A stretch of 64,000 bases of DNA, from contig NW_020825333.1 in the NCBI RefSeq assembly GCF_003286085.1, positions 806,001 to 870,000 of the forward strand, in the 5' to 3' direction. The position numbers and the translations under genes were made by a program. The number at the start of each line of letters is the position of its first letter. The first letter of the stretch is position 1. Below the pieces are notes generated by a model. That model saw nothing but the letters and a program-made list of their open reading frames with translations, searched no databases and was not told the origin of the DNA. This document shows positions 48,595 to 58,720 of the stretch, piece after piece. The stretch comes from Drosophila persimilis (Eukaryota; Arthropoda; Insecta; Diptera; Drosophilidae).

Positions 48595-49538
48595 ACTCCA
48601 AATGAGTATTGGGGTATATTAGATTTGTGGTGAAAATGGGTGTGTGTAACGTCCAGAAGGAATCTTTTCCGACCCCATAAAGTATATATATTCTTGATCA
48701 CCATCAATAGCCGAGTCGATTGAGCCCTGTCTGTCTGTCCCTCTGTCCGTCCCTATTAGCGCCTAGAGCTCAAAGACTATAAGAGCTAGAGCAACGACAT
48801 TTTATATCTAGACTTCTGTGATATGTCACTTTTACAAGCCCTCACAAAGCGCGAAAATCTGTGGCATCCACAATTTTAGAGATACGAGAAAACAGAAAAC
48901 GTTGAATGGCAGAGGATGACTATATCTTCTAGAATGCAAAATCAGAACCAGATCGTATAATTATTATAGCCAGAATCAAGAAAACAATTCCATTCTTTCT
49001 CGCACACACATGTTTCATGGTCGGCTTTGCTTATTGCAAAATATGAGTTCAAGGATCTCAGACACTATAAAAGCTAGAGAAACCAAATTTGGTATACACA
49101 CTCCTGTGATATCGGAACTTGACCGTTTTATGTCAAAATTTCGCCACACCGCCTTCCGCCACCGCAAAGGACGAAAATCTGGGGCATCCACAATTCTCAG
49201 AGACTATTAAGGCTAGAGCAACCAAATGTGGTATTCACACTCCTGTTCGAACTCACTGTTAAACGTATATCTCGCCCCACCCCCCTCCGGTCCCACAAAA
49301 GAAGAAAATCTGTGGCATCCACAATATTGAAGAAACGAGATCGGATCATTTTTGTAGGCAAAAGGAAGAAATTAATTTGCAGTGGCTACGCAGCGCCCGA
49401 CGACACGCTCAGACTGATTTTCTGTCTCTCTCGCACGCACTCTTTGTCGTGTCGTTCAATAATAGCGGCGTCTGCCGGAGGAGAGCCATACTGACTAAGT
49501 ATCGGGTATATAGGTATAGTTGCGGTCTCCGCAGCAAC
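48595..49538 (+). mobile_element. DINE-1/SGM-like element of unit 7
   Basis: It keeps the GGGGTATATTAG stretch like unit 6, but has the TCTGTCTTTCTCTA-type deletion of units 4 and 5, so it is mosaic. Both subterminal repeats and the hairpin are intact. Confidence 0.9.
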
Positions 49539-49556
49539 TCAAAACGTTGCCCCTCG

Positions 49557-50611
49557 TTTTGTGATTTAATTGCGCGTCGAACGCGCAACATTGAGGAGTG
49601 CGTTGAACGTTCCTTTCACGTGCCCACGCGAATTGTATTAGACGAAATATTATACCGCTAACCTGGACATTATTGATTTGACACTGATTTTACGCGGTGT
49701 TGGATCGGGTACGTCGGCAGGATCACTAGGGGAAATGCATTAACCAACACAGGAAGAGTGCGTCCAACGACACTAGAGGAAGCTATGGAGCTTTACCAGA
49801 TTGGTCGGTTTTTAGAGATTGATATTTTGGCGCAAGGCTGTGAGGATTTAATACTCGATGTCCCTTGGTACTTTACCAACAATTTTAAAGTGGGGTTGCC
49901 AACCCCATGGCTCCGCGTGGGTGTTTAGACAAGCATGTCAGTACCTACGAGAAGAATTTACCGTTATTAGCACCTCACCTGTCCTGCACCAACTAGATAA
50001 AACGCAACTGTTACATGTTCTGCAGAGTAATTTTTTAACCAGCTCCTATGCTAGAGATTCTGCAGGCTGTTCTTAAATGTGGAGAACAGGAGCTCATTAG
50101 CCGTATGGAAGATCGTGAACCAAACTTTTTGTGACTCTGATACTCTGCCAAGCAATTCGTACAGATCTTGTCAGCACTCCACCTTCACATATGATAGGAG
50201 AAAATTTACGTATCAATGCCTGGATACGTAGTGGTAGTAATCAGGGATTCTTTGTTGAAGGATCGATTATCTACATCTCACCACCAGGAGGAACTAATGC
50301 GTATGCGTAGGTCGCGACACCCGCATTCCTGATACCTTGAATACCTCCCACATGAATGCAGCGGCTAATAATGGACTTTATAATGTTGATTATCAGTTCC
50401 GCGAATACAACCGTTATATCTTCTTTTTTATCGTCCTCGTCAATGGGATCGTCAGCATCATCAATCTGTGGCACCGATGGAGTACACCCCTATTATAGCC
50501 GAAATCTCACTTTTCCGCGTCACCAATAAAATGGTATTTTTGGTGTAGCCAGTATTTTAGCAACCAACTCTGGTCCTGCGCTTTCGATTTCCGCATGGAA
50601 ATAGCTTAGGA
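49557..50611 (+). pseudogene. Truncated BTBD7-like copy 8, cut at the duplication junction
   Basis: It retains the parental GCGCGTCGAACGCGCAACATTGA at its start, which copies 1-6 have lost. It carries the array-wide deletions and several more (for example GGGAAATGCATTAACC at about 49,733 and loss of most of the BACK-to-Ser-rich region, with the jump at about 50,380 shared with copy 7). It stops abruptly at ATAGCTTAGG (50,610) and joins gypsy pol sequence. Confidence 0.9.
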
Positions 50612-51850
50612 ATTGTCAGACAATATCTGTATCCGTGAATCAAGGGCATCACAACAATGTCTAGATGTACGTGATCAAACATTCCATCGGGGACAGTGAT
50701 CTTTTCCGGAATTAGAGCGTTGTGCTTATGAATTTTGGCTCGTTGGCACGGAAGGCAATTCCTCGAATACTCCAGAACGTTCTTACGAATTGACGGCCAA
50801 ACGTACTTTCGAGAGATTTGTTTGAGAGTTGACCTGCCACTTGTGTGAGACAGTCTGTGTGCGTTTGAAAACACATGGAATTGCAAAGATTGCGAAATAT
50901 ATGGTCAAGCCGTTCCCGTTGCCATATCGCATTAGATGATGTCCTCGTCATCTGGAATTGCTTGTAGGTTTAAAGACGTTTCTCCATTTAAAATGTCAGG
51001 CAATTCGATGTCCGTTGCCTGAGCAGTTTCAATAGCTTCCAGCACAGCTCCAATGGCAGTATAATTTGCGTCACACGTGAGACTTAGTTCTGCATTAAGA
51101 CTGGGGTGAGCGAAGGTTGTGGCGTTAGCTATACTATTTTTGCATTTTTTGAATGCTTTGATCGAGCTTGGCGTCCACTGCACTGACCGTTTGTCGTTTA
51201 TCTTCATGCTGCGTGTCGTTGAGTGGCGCCTGTATTTCTGATGCAAAAGGTATGCAGCGGTGGTAATAGTTAACTATACCAAGAAAATTACCTAATTCGC
51301 AGATAGTTTGTGGCTGAGTGTACTTAGTAATTGACTTCACTCGATTCTCTGGAGGCTGAATTCCGTTGCCGTTGACTGTGTAACTCAGTAATGTCACTTG
51401 AGGTTGTGCGAAACAGCACTTCTTCTCGTTGATGCAAAGTTTATGCGCTTGTAAGATTTGCAACACATTGTTCGCGTGTTGAGTGTACTCCTCCATTGAG
51501 TTAGATATTATGAGAATGTCATCAATGTAGCAAAACACGTAAATGGCATTTTTACAAATTCAATTAGCCCAAACGGTGTGCATACGACTGTCTTTTCGAT
51601 GTCCTCTTCGGCCATCGCTATTTGATAGTATGGTTGTTCGAGGTCTAGTGTAGTAAACACGTTTTTGCCATATGAACGTTCAGCAAAATCGTAAATGTGG
51701 GGAATCGGGTAACGATCTGGAACGGTTATGTATGTAATGGCGAACTGAAGTTGAATCTGATGGGTTCGTGTTGTCGAGGTTGAAGTCGGTGTGTCGGTCC
51801 TTGCCTTGATGCGCTTTGTCGATATTTGGCGAAGCAAAATTCAGCGAGAT
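50612..51850 (-). pseudogene. Gypsy-superfamily pol remnant (right copy)
   Basis: On the minus strand RT N-terminal text (51,508-51,837) is followed by a frame with FCYIDDILIISNS (YIDD catalytic box) and [20 protein letters not shown] at 51,134-51,538. A part with RNase H-like sequence and DDED (50,932-51,246) comes next. Then comes the integrase zinc-binding part with HRLSHTSGRSTLKQISRKY and CLPCQRAK (50,557-50,886). It is more complete than the left copy but still frameshifted. The integrase core is cut off at the junction with copy 8 of the array. Confidence 0.78.
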
Positions 51851-51907
51851 TACAGATAGGCTTGTGCCCTTGGTAAGACGTTGTGCAAGACCATAGTGCA
51901 GGGAAAC

Positions 51908-52247
51908 CTCTCGCTCTGGCGAGAGAGAATAAAATATTTTTCTTCATTCTGGCCATAATAATAATACGATCTGGCTCAGATTCTGCAGTCTAGAAGATAT
52001 AGTAGTAATTCTCTATAGTTCTATGTTTTTAATTTTCCCCTGACTTCAAAAATGTGGATGAAACAATTTTCGTATTTTGTGAGGCGGAAGGGGGCTGGGT
52101 GAAGTTTTGAAAAACACTTGTAACAGTAAGTTGTCATAGCTCTAGCTTTTATAGTCTCTAAGAACTAGGCGCTTAAAGGGACGGACAGACGGACGGACAG
52201 ACATTACTCAATCGACTGGGCTATTGATGCTGATCAATAATATATAT
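51908..52247 (-). mobile_element. DINE-1/SGM-like element, part 1 (right copy)
   Basis: Counterpart of 6,955-7,295, interrupted by the LTR retrotransposon after TATATAT at 52,247. The GGACGGACAGACGGACGG block is at about 52,179-52,198. Confidence 0.8.
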
Positions 52248-52842
52248 AGTGACATATCCATAATTCCCCACATCCCATACACATTATGTTTATGTACAAT
52301 TCATCCACCCCATCCACACAAGTAACAGGACCCCACTCAAGAATCAATAACTGTTTCTTCCCATACTCCAAGCTAGGGCCCTCCATAATATAAACAATGG
52401 ACCACATTGTTTCATCAACATTAGAATCACGCCACTCTCGAGAAATCGATTCTTTAGAATCACGCCACTCATGAGGACCAATCAAAGCTAGACATAAAAC
52501 CAAGGAGTATCACATTCCTAGCTCCGTCATGTAATGCAACACCGATCGCCAGCAGTGGATGCCTTTCATCAAAGCCGACGCATCCCCAAATATCGATCCA
52601 GGCACGTACGCCACCGACACGAAGATGCAGCCGAGGAAAGCAACGCCCGAAGCCAGAGTCGGGAGTTCCAAGAGAAGGGCTCATGGAAACTAGCCAGCAG
52701 CAGAGAGATCAGTTCCGTTTGAGACAAGCAGACCCAAAGTCAAGTCGGGGAATTCATTTAAATCTTGTGACATAAAGATATTTAAGTTGTAAAATAAAAG
52801 TCTTTGTTAAAAAACTTAGAATCGAGTTGCGGATATTTAACT
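52248..52842 (+). repeat. 5' LTR
   Basis: 595 bp, AGTGACATAT to TATTTAACT. It contains a 17-bp direct repeat TTAGAATCACGCCACTC (52,421-52,437 and 52,454-52,470). An AAAATAAAAG polyadenylation-like signal lies near 52,790. Confidence 0.93.
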
Positions 52843-52857
52843 GGCGCAGTCGGTAGG
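52843..52857 (+). other. Primer binding site
   Basis: GGCGCAGTCGGTAGG directly follows the 5' LTR. It is the tRNA-Ser-type primer site reported for the 17.6/297 group. The region 52,858-53,146 up to gag is an untranslated leader. Confidence 0.85.
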
Positions 52858-53146
52858 ATTTCGTTTAAAATTAACACCTATATTTCGGTAATGGTCAGCT
52901 TGTGTAATTTATAATTACTGTGATCACGTAATCCCGGAATCGTTAATAAAATTGTGAAATCCGCCAAAGAACCTATGTGCTGCAAGCACATACGATTTGC
53001 AAAACTAATTTAAGTGAACTGAAGTAAGCGGAGATAGTGAATCACCAAGGACAGTGAAACACTTAATACAAAATCAAAAAACTTACAAGTGAACCAAAAT
53101 AAAGTTAAAAACTACAACAAAACAAAACCCAATCAACACCAACAAC

Positions 53147-54055
53147 ATGGCGTTACCACCACTATCATTGAGCGAAATCCACTTGAACCAGGCACTGCTG
53201 TCGATCCGACAAATACCTGCCTATGACGGTTCATCTGGACAGCTAAGCTCATTTATCAAACGAATCGAATATGTATACGGATTATATCCAACTGAAGATC
53301 TTCGCCAACAAAGGATCCTATTTGGAGCGACCGAGATCCAACTGTCAGGAGAGGCACAACGCATATCGCAAATGATACAACCCAACACGTGGCTCGAACT
53401 GAAGACGGCGTTGATCAACGAGTTCAAAATTCACACACCATATGAAGAACTCTTACGACAACTATACACCACCAGATTCAACGGCAGTCTTCGTAAGTTT
53501 ATAGAAGAATTAGAGATAAAAGCATTATTAATAAACAATAAGCTAAACTTAGAAAACATACCAGAAAATAATGTCATTTATAAAAACGCTTTTAACAACA
53601 CAATTAAAGATGTCATTACTCGAAAACTTCCTGACAGAATTTTCATGACCTTAGCAAGAAAAGATATTACCACATTGTCTAATCTTAAGAAGGCAGCACA
53701 AGAAGAAGGATTGTACGAAGCTAGTACAACAGATTCAGGTACAAATAAAGATCAATCGAAATCGTCTCAATCAAATCGAAAGAATGTTGGAAACTATTAT
53801 CCAAATTATAATACTACTAACTATCACAATCAAACTCAGAGTTCATCTGGAACAGGTCAGACTAATCGAACAAATCAAAATCAAAATTCCCAAAATCCTG
53901 GATTATACAATGAGTTCAAAAATTCCTTGAATCAAGGTAGGGCTCAGAATCCATTCAATCAGCAAATATCTCAAAACCAAGCTAGTGGGAGTGGACCCAA
54001 CCAACCTACTAAAAGAGGAGGGAGAGCCAGAGTGGCCAAACGAAGATGGACGTAA
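53147..54055 (+). CDS. gag: Retrotransposon gag
   Basis: 302 residues starting at ATG in ACAACATGG. The N-terminal two-thirds is a helical capsid-type region (GSSGQLSSFIKRIEYVYGLY near residues 25-45). The C-terminal third is rich in Asn, Gln and Ser and ends in a basic tail (RGGRARVAKRR). No CCHC zinc knuckle is seen, as in other members of this group. It would package the RNA. The pol frame opens at 53,931 and overlaps the last 125 nt. It is uninterrupted, so the gene may be functional. Confidence 0.88.
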   Translation: MALPPLSLSEIHLNQALLSIRQIPAYDGSSGQLSSFIKRIEYVYGLYPTEDLRQQRILFGATEIQLSGEAQRISQMIQPNTWLELKTALINEFKIHTPYEELLRQLYTTRFNGSLRKFIEELEIKALLINNKLNLENIPENNVIYKNAFNNTIKDVITRKLPDRIFMTLARKDITTLSNLKKAAQEEGLYEASTTDSGTNKDQSKSSQSNRKNVGNYYPNYNTTNYHNQTQSSSGTGQTNRTNQNQNSQNPGLYNEFKNSLNQGRAQNPFNQQISQNQASGSGPNQPTKRGGRARVAKRRWT

Positions 54056-57000
54056 ATTTTCATCAAGCCGCCTCGGAAGAAACCGAGGAGGACCCTATAT
54101 AAACATTACCATTAATAAAAGAATATTAAGGTGTATCGCTGACTCGGGATCATCGATCAACATCATGAAAGAAAATTACACAGATTCCGAGATAAAAGAC
54201 GATAACCTTACGGTCCATACCATCAATGGACCTGTCCGTTTAACTAAGAGTATAATGAGGAATGCGAACAAAACATGTCCGTCCGAACAAAAGTTCTACA
54301 TACATAACTTTTCCGAAAATTATGATATTTTATTAGGAAGAGAATACTTGATGGCAAGTAAAGCCGTCATCGATTACAGAAATGACACTGTAACACTAGG
54401 AGCTAGGTCGTACCCAATCATTCAGAGTGGAGAAGCTATTGAAGCCGGCAAGACCGCACAGAAGTGCACTGATCCCTCTACAAAAGAAGAGAAGATCGCA
54501 CCTAAGTGCCTTGACCCATCTCCAGAGGGAGATCAATACTTCGCTTCCGCTCTAGACAGTGAATTAAGGGAATGTAATCAATTAAGATTGGAACACTTAA
54601 ACGACGAAGAGAGGGAAGAGTTAAAGAAGGTCTTATATGAGTTTAAGGATGTGCAGTACAGAGAAGGTGACAATTTGACTTTCACAATTACAATCAAGCA
54701 CGAGATCAAAACTCAACATGAAGACCCGGTCTACAGACGACCATACAAATATGCCCAGATACATGATCAGGAGGTAAACCAGCAAATCAAAGATATGATC
54801 AGGCAGGGAATAATTCGAAAGTCGAATTCTCCTTACTGCTCGCCCATATCTATGATTCCGAAGAAGATAGATGCTTCAGGAAAGCAAAAATATCGAATGG
54901 TAGTAGACTATAGAAGTCTAAATGAAATAACAGTTAAGGACAAATTCCCAACTCCAAGAATGGATGAAATCCTAGACAAACTAGGTAAATGTCAGTATTT
55001 TACGACAATCGATTTAGCAAAAGGTTTCCATCAAATACCCATGGAACCGAGCTCAATCCCCAAAACTGCGTTCTCCACTAAGCATGGACATTACGAGTTC
55101 ACTCGTATGCCCTTTGGGCTAACCACTGCCCCAGCTACCTTCCAAAGATGTATGAACAATCTGCTAGAAGAGTTAATCTTCAAAGATTGCTTTGTATACT
55201 TAGATGACATCATTATATTTTCCACTTCATTGGAAGAACACTTGTTGTCACTAAGGAGAGTATTTGGAAAGTTGAGAGACGCCAACTTGAAGCTACAAAT
55301 GGATAAATGTGAATTCATGAAAAAGAAAACTGAATTCCTAGGTCATGTAGTCACTACTGAAGGAATAGTACCAAATCCAGGCAAAATCTCTGCCATTGTC
55401 AAATTTCCAATACCAGAAACGACTAAACAAATAAAGTCATTCTTAGGTCTGTGCGGGTTCTACAGGAAATTCATTCCTAATTTTGCAAACATAGCAAAAC
55501 CCATGACACTCAAACTAAAGAAAGGAGCTGTCATAGACCCCAAGGAAGAAAAGTACGTCGAGGCATTTGAGAGACTAAAAGTACTCATCACCTCAGACCC
55601 TATCCTTGCGTTCCCAGACTTTGACATAATGTTCACGGTAACAACCGACGCTAGTAACATAGCATTGGGAGCGGTTTTGTCACAAGAACAGAAACCGATC
55701 TGCTACGCTAGCAGAACCCTAAATGAACATGAAATAAACTATTCAGCCATCGAAAAGGAATTATTAGCGATCGTATGGGCAACCAAGTATTTCCGTTCAT
55801 ACCTGTTCGGTAGAACATTCGAGATACAAAGCGATCATAAGCCCTTGATTTGGTTGAACAACCTCAAGGAGCCAAATATGAAATTACAAAGGTGGAAAAT
55901 AAAACTGAATGAGCTTGATTTTAAAATGAAATATCTACCAGGCAAAGAAAATCATGTAGCTGATGCCTTATCAAGGGTAAAGATTAATGAAAATCTCCTG
56001 GGAGAAGCTTCCAATAGCGTTGGTGCAACTGTACATAGCGCACAGGAAGACAATCTAAATCACATTGCTATCACGGAAAGACCAATTAACTATTACAATC
56101 GGAAAATTGAGCTAATAAAAGGCAATGAAGATAAGGTAGAAACAATTCGTTATTTTCACAAGCTAATCATCAAGATCACGTATAAGGAAATGACTAACAC
56201 CTTAGCGAAGGATATAATAAAGGAATATCTATGCACCAAAAAGAGCGCATTATATTTCCATAACGAAACAGATTTTCCTCCATTCCAAAAAGAATATTTA
56301 GAAATCATTAATTCTAACAATATAACCAAAGCTATTAAATCAAGCACGAAACTCCTAGATATTCAGAATTACGCTGAATTTAAAGAAACCATATTAAAGA
56401 ATCATAAAGGCTTACTCCATCCAGGGATAGAGAAAACCGTCAATTGGTTTAGGGGAAAATACTATTACCCGGATTATCAAAAACTAATCCAAAACATCAT
56501 AAACGAATGTCCTACTTGTAATATTGCCAAAACAGAGCATAGAAATACGAAGTTGGCATTCGAAACTACACCGGAAATACTGAACATCAGAGAGAAATAC
56601 GTCATGGATTTCTATATGGTTGGTAACCAACAGTTCCTATCATGTATTGACGTATACTCGAAGTTTGCCACTCTTGTAGAAGTAAAAAGTCGTGACTGGT
56701 TAGAAGCAAAAAGAGCCATCATGAAAGTTTTTAACGAGATGGGCAAACCAATTGAAATCAAAGCCGATAAAGATTCAGCTTTTATGTGCACAGCATTGCA
56801 AGCATGGCTGAATGCGGAAAACGTCAAAATAGAGATCACTTCCAGCAAAAATGGAATATCTGACGTAGAAAGATTTCATAAAACAGTAAATGAAAAATTA
56901 AGAATAATATCTAGCGAGGATAACACAGAAGATAGATTCACGAAGTTTGAATTAATTCTTTATACTTATAATCATAAAACCAAACATAATACCACAAATA

Positions 57001-57344
57001 GGACACCAGCTGATATATTCATTTATGCAGGCTCACCTGATTATGACACACAACTAAATAAAGTGAATAAAATCACTCAATTAAATAAAAACCGCATAGA
57101 GTATGAAGTAGATACCCGCTATAAACTATCACCTCTAGTTAAGTCTAAGGTAACAAATCCTTTCAAAAGGACGGGTGAAATTAGACAGGTAGACGAAAAA
57201 CATTATGAAGAAAAGAATAGGGGTAGGAAAATAACTCATTATAAATCAAAATTCAAGAAAAAGAAGAAATCTAATAGAAGCAAATATAATAATTCCAGAG
57301 AAACCGAGGAAGTTAATGGAATCGGCGAACTTCAACACAATTAA
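53985..57344 (+). CDS. pol: Retrotransposon pol (protease, RT, RNase H, integrase)
   Basis: One uninterrupted frame. Residues are numbered here from 53,985 (a GTG); the frame is open from 53,931 and is probably reached by frameshifting from gag. Protease has D53-S-G. RT has D343 in TIDLAKG and YLDD at 405-408. RNase H begins with TTDAS (D555). The integrase zinc finger is H807, H812, C842, C845. The integrase core has D875, D928 and E962. By coordinates pol is in the +1 frame relative to gag. Pol copies the RNA into DNA and integrates it. All catalytic residues I can identify are present. It overlaps env by 29 nt. Confidence 0.9.
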   Translation: MGVDPTNLLKEEGEPEWPNEDGRKFSSSRLGRNRGGPYINITINKRILRCIADSGSSINIMKENYTDSEIKDDNLTVHTINGPVRLTKSIMRNANKTCPSEQKFYIHNFSENYDILLGREYLMASKAVIDYRNDTVTLGARSYPIIQSGEAIEAGKTAQKCTDPSTKEEKIAPKCLDPSPEGDQYFASALDSELRECNQLRLEHLNDEEREELKKVLYEFKDVQYREGDNLTFTITIKHEIKTQHEDPVYRRPYKYAQIHDQEVNQQIKDMIRQGIIRKSNSPYCSPISMIPKKIDASGKQKYRMVVDYRSLNEITVKDKFPTPRMDEILDKLGKCQYFTTIDLAKGFHQIPMEPSSIPKTAFSTKHGHYEFTRMPFGLTTAPATFQRCMNNLLEELIFKDCFVYLDDIIIFSTSLEEHLLSLRRVFGKLRDANLKLQMDKCEFMKKKTEFLGHVVTTEGIVPNPGKISAIVKFPIPETTKQIKSFLGLCGFYRKFIPNFANIAKPMTLKLKKGAVIDPKEEKYVEAFERLKVLITSDPILAFPDFDIMFTVTTDASNIALGAVLSQEQKPICYASRTLNEHEINYSAIEKELLAIVWATKYFRSYLFGRTFEIQSDHKPLIWLNNLKEPNMKLQRWKIKLNELDFKMKYLPGKENHVADALSRVKINENLLGEASNSVGATVHSAQEDNLNHIAITERPINYYNRKIELIKGNEDKVETIRYFHKLIIKITYKEMTNTLAKDIIKEYLCTKKSALYFHNETDFPPFQKEYLEIINSNNITKAIKSSTKLLDIQNYAEFKETILKNHKGLLHPGIEKTVNWFRGKYYYPDYQKLIQNIINECPTCNIAKTEHRNTKLAFETTPEILNIREKYVMDFYMVGNQQFLSCIDVYSKFATLVEVKSRDWLEAKRAIMKVFNEMGKPIEIKADKDSAFMCTALQAWLNAENVKIEITSSKNGISDVERFHKTVNEKLRIISSEDNTEDRFTKFELILYTYNHKTKHNTTNRTPADIFIYAGSPDYDTQLNKVNKITQLNKNRIEYEVDTRYKLSPLVKSKVTNPFKRTGEIRQVDEKHYEEKNRGRKITHYKSKFKKKKKSNRSKYNNSRETEEVNGIGELQHN

Positions 57345-58704
57345 AATCCTCATCTTCCTCATAATTACCATCGTAATGGCACAGGGCCAAAACATAGAAA
57401 TAAATTCTATAAAATCCCAAAACGGATATATGATATTCAAAACTGGATCGATTAACATACCTATCAATTACGAATACCATTATCTAACTGTTAATGTAAC
57501 TAAAACCGAAGAACTATACCAAAATTTGTTAAGGCAAGCCACTAAATTCCAGGACATAATCCAAATAAAATATCTAGTAGACAAATTGCAAAGAGAAATG
57601 AACGGGCTAAAAATAACCAAAAAAAATAAAAGAGGCCTAATCAATATAGTAGGAACAGCCTACAAATATCTCTTTGGAACACTAGATCAGGAAGATAAAG
57701 TCGATTTGGAACAAAAAATAGAAAATTTAGCCAGCCATAGCATTCAAATGAATGAACTAAATTTGGTAATAGATGCAGTTAATAGCGGAATAAACGTTAT
57801 AAACAAACTAAATGAAGAAAAAGACAGGAATCAACAAATAGAAATTTTGATATTCAATCTACAACATTTCACAGAATATATCGAAGATATAGAACTAGAT
57901 AATCCAAAATTATTAAAACAAGACTACCTGGAACAAATAAATTCTGAGAAAATACTAAATATAAAAACCTCCACATGGCTAAAATCCGATACCAACGAAA
58001 TTCTAATAATTTCCAACATTCCCAAAGACATTACAAAAGTACCAATCTATAAAATCGTTCCGTATCCAGACGAATTAAATAACATGTTAACAGATAAGAC
58101 ATACGACAAGTACTACATAAAAAATGAAGAAGTATTTGTTAAAGAAACTAGATTGAAAACCAATGACAATTGTATAAAAGGAATTTTAATGCAAACTCCC
58201 ACTAAATGTCCATATTCCAAAACTTTTCAAAACTTTCAAATAAACTTTATTGAACCCAATATACTAATCACGTGGAATCTTCCAAAAACAACGCTAAATC
58301 AGAATTGTGTAAACCAAGAAATCATAGCGGAAGGAAATACCATTATAAAAATCTACAACTGTTCAATCCAATTAAATGAATTTACAATATCAAACACAAT
58401 GTTAGATTTTGCCCAGAATGTTTATGTCAACAACAACATAACTAAAATAAAACCACTGTCGTATATCCAAACTAATGAAATAATTATGCAATACACCACA
58501 TATTGTAACCTATTACAAATAAGTCTACTAATTTCATTTTTCATAATTATATTAGTACTACTAAGTTATGTAGCTGTTAAATTTACGAAAACTTCTAAAA
58601 GAGTCACGGTTAAATGTATAAACTCTATAATAGAAGCAGAAGAGGAACCAACCTCAGCCACCGCACTTGACACCCCGTCACTATACCCGAGGGTAATCGC
58701 CTAG
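57316..58704 (+). CDS. env: Retrotransposon env-like glycoprotein
   Basis: 462 residues. It has a hydrophobic signal-like N-terminus (about residues 8-22) and a basic cleavage-type site ending at R106-G107, followed by a segment resembling the conserved region after the cleavage site in errantivirus Env and baculovirus F-type proteins. Several N-glycosylation motifs are present. One strong membrane segment lies at about 399-421 with a short cytoplasmic tail. The frame is intact. In the family such proteins can mediate membrane fusion, but whether this one does is unknown. It is normally made from a spliced RNA. Start ATG overlaps the end of pol. Confidence 0.85.
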   Translation: MESANFNTIKILIFLIITIVMAQGQNIEINSIKSQNGYMIFKTGSINIPINYEYHYLTVNVTKTEELYQNLLRQATKFQDIIQIKYLVDKLQREMNGLKITKKNKRGLINIVGTAYKYLFGTLDQEDKVDLEQKIENLASHSIQMNELNLVIDAVNSGINVINKLNEEKDRNQQIEILIFNLQHFTEYIEDIELDNPKLLKQDYLEQINSEKILNIKTSTWLKSDTNEILIISNIPKDITKVPIYKIVPYPDELNNMLTDKTYDKYYIKNEEVFVKETRLKTNDNCIKGILMQTPTKCPYSKTFQNFQINFIEPNILITWNLPKTTLNQNCVNQEIIAEGNTIIKIYNCSIQLNEFTISNTMLDFAQNVYVNNNITKIKPLSYIQTNEIIMQYTTYCNLLQISLLISFFIIILVLLSYVAVKFTKTSKRVTVKCINSIIEAEEEPTSATALDTPSLYPRVIA

Positions 58705-58720
58705 GGACAGGCTAATAACA

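Larger units (their letters stand above)
13530..50611 (+). repeat. Tandem array: founder plus eight units of 3' BTBD7-like sequence, spacer and DINE-1
   Basis: Direct repeats start at TTT(C/T)GTAATTTAATTG within exon 2. Unit boundaries are 13,530 (founder), 17,838, 22,114, 26,394, 30,673, 35,293, 39,902, 44,203 and 49,557, ending at 50,611. The basic period is 4,276-4,301 bp. Units 4 and 5 are about 4.6 kb because of a 394-bp insert. Unit 7 is longer because of a 2.13-kb insertion despite internal deletions. Unit 8 is only a fragment. Each unit runs gene fragment, gene 3' flank, DINE-1, in head-to-tail order. Identity between units is very high by eye. Confidence 0.97.

Noticed and set aside
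13530-50611. Array as a CRISPR-like or bacterial repeat system
   Set aside because: The units are 4.3 kb, contain spliced eukaryotic exons and Drosophila transposons, and have no short repeat/spacer pattern.
13530-50611. Array as pure assembly error
   Set aside because: Units differ by private indels, a 394-bp insert, a 2.13-kb insertion and distinct stops, which collapsed or duplicated contigs would not produce. Exact copy number still needs long reads.
52843-52857. tRNA-Ser-like sequence as a tRNA gene
   Set aside because: Only 15 bases match the tRNA 3' end, and the position right after the LTR makes it a primer binding site.
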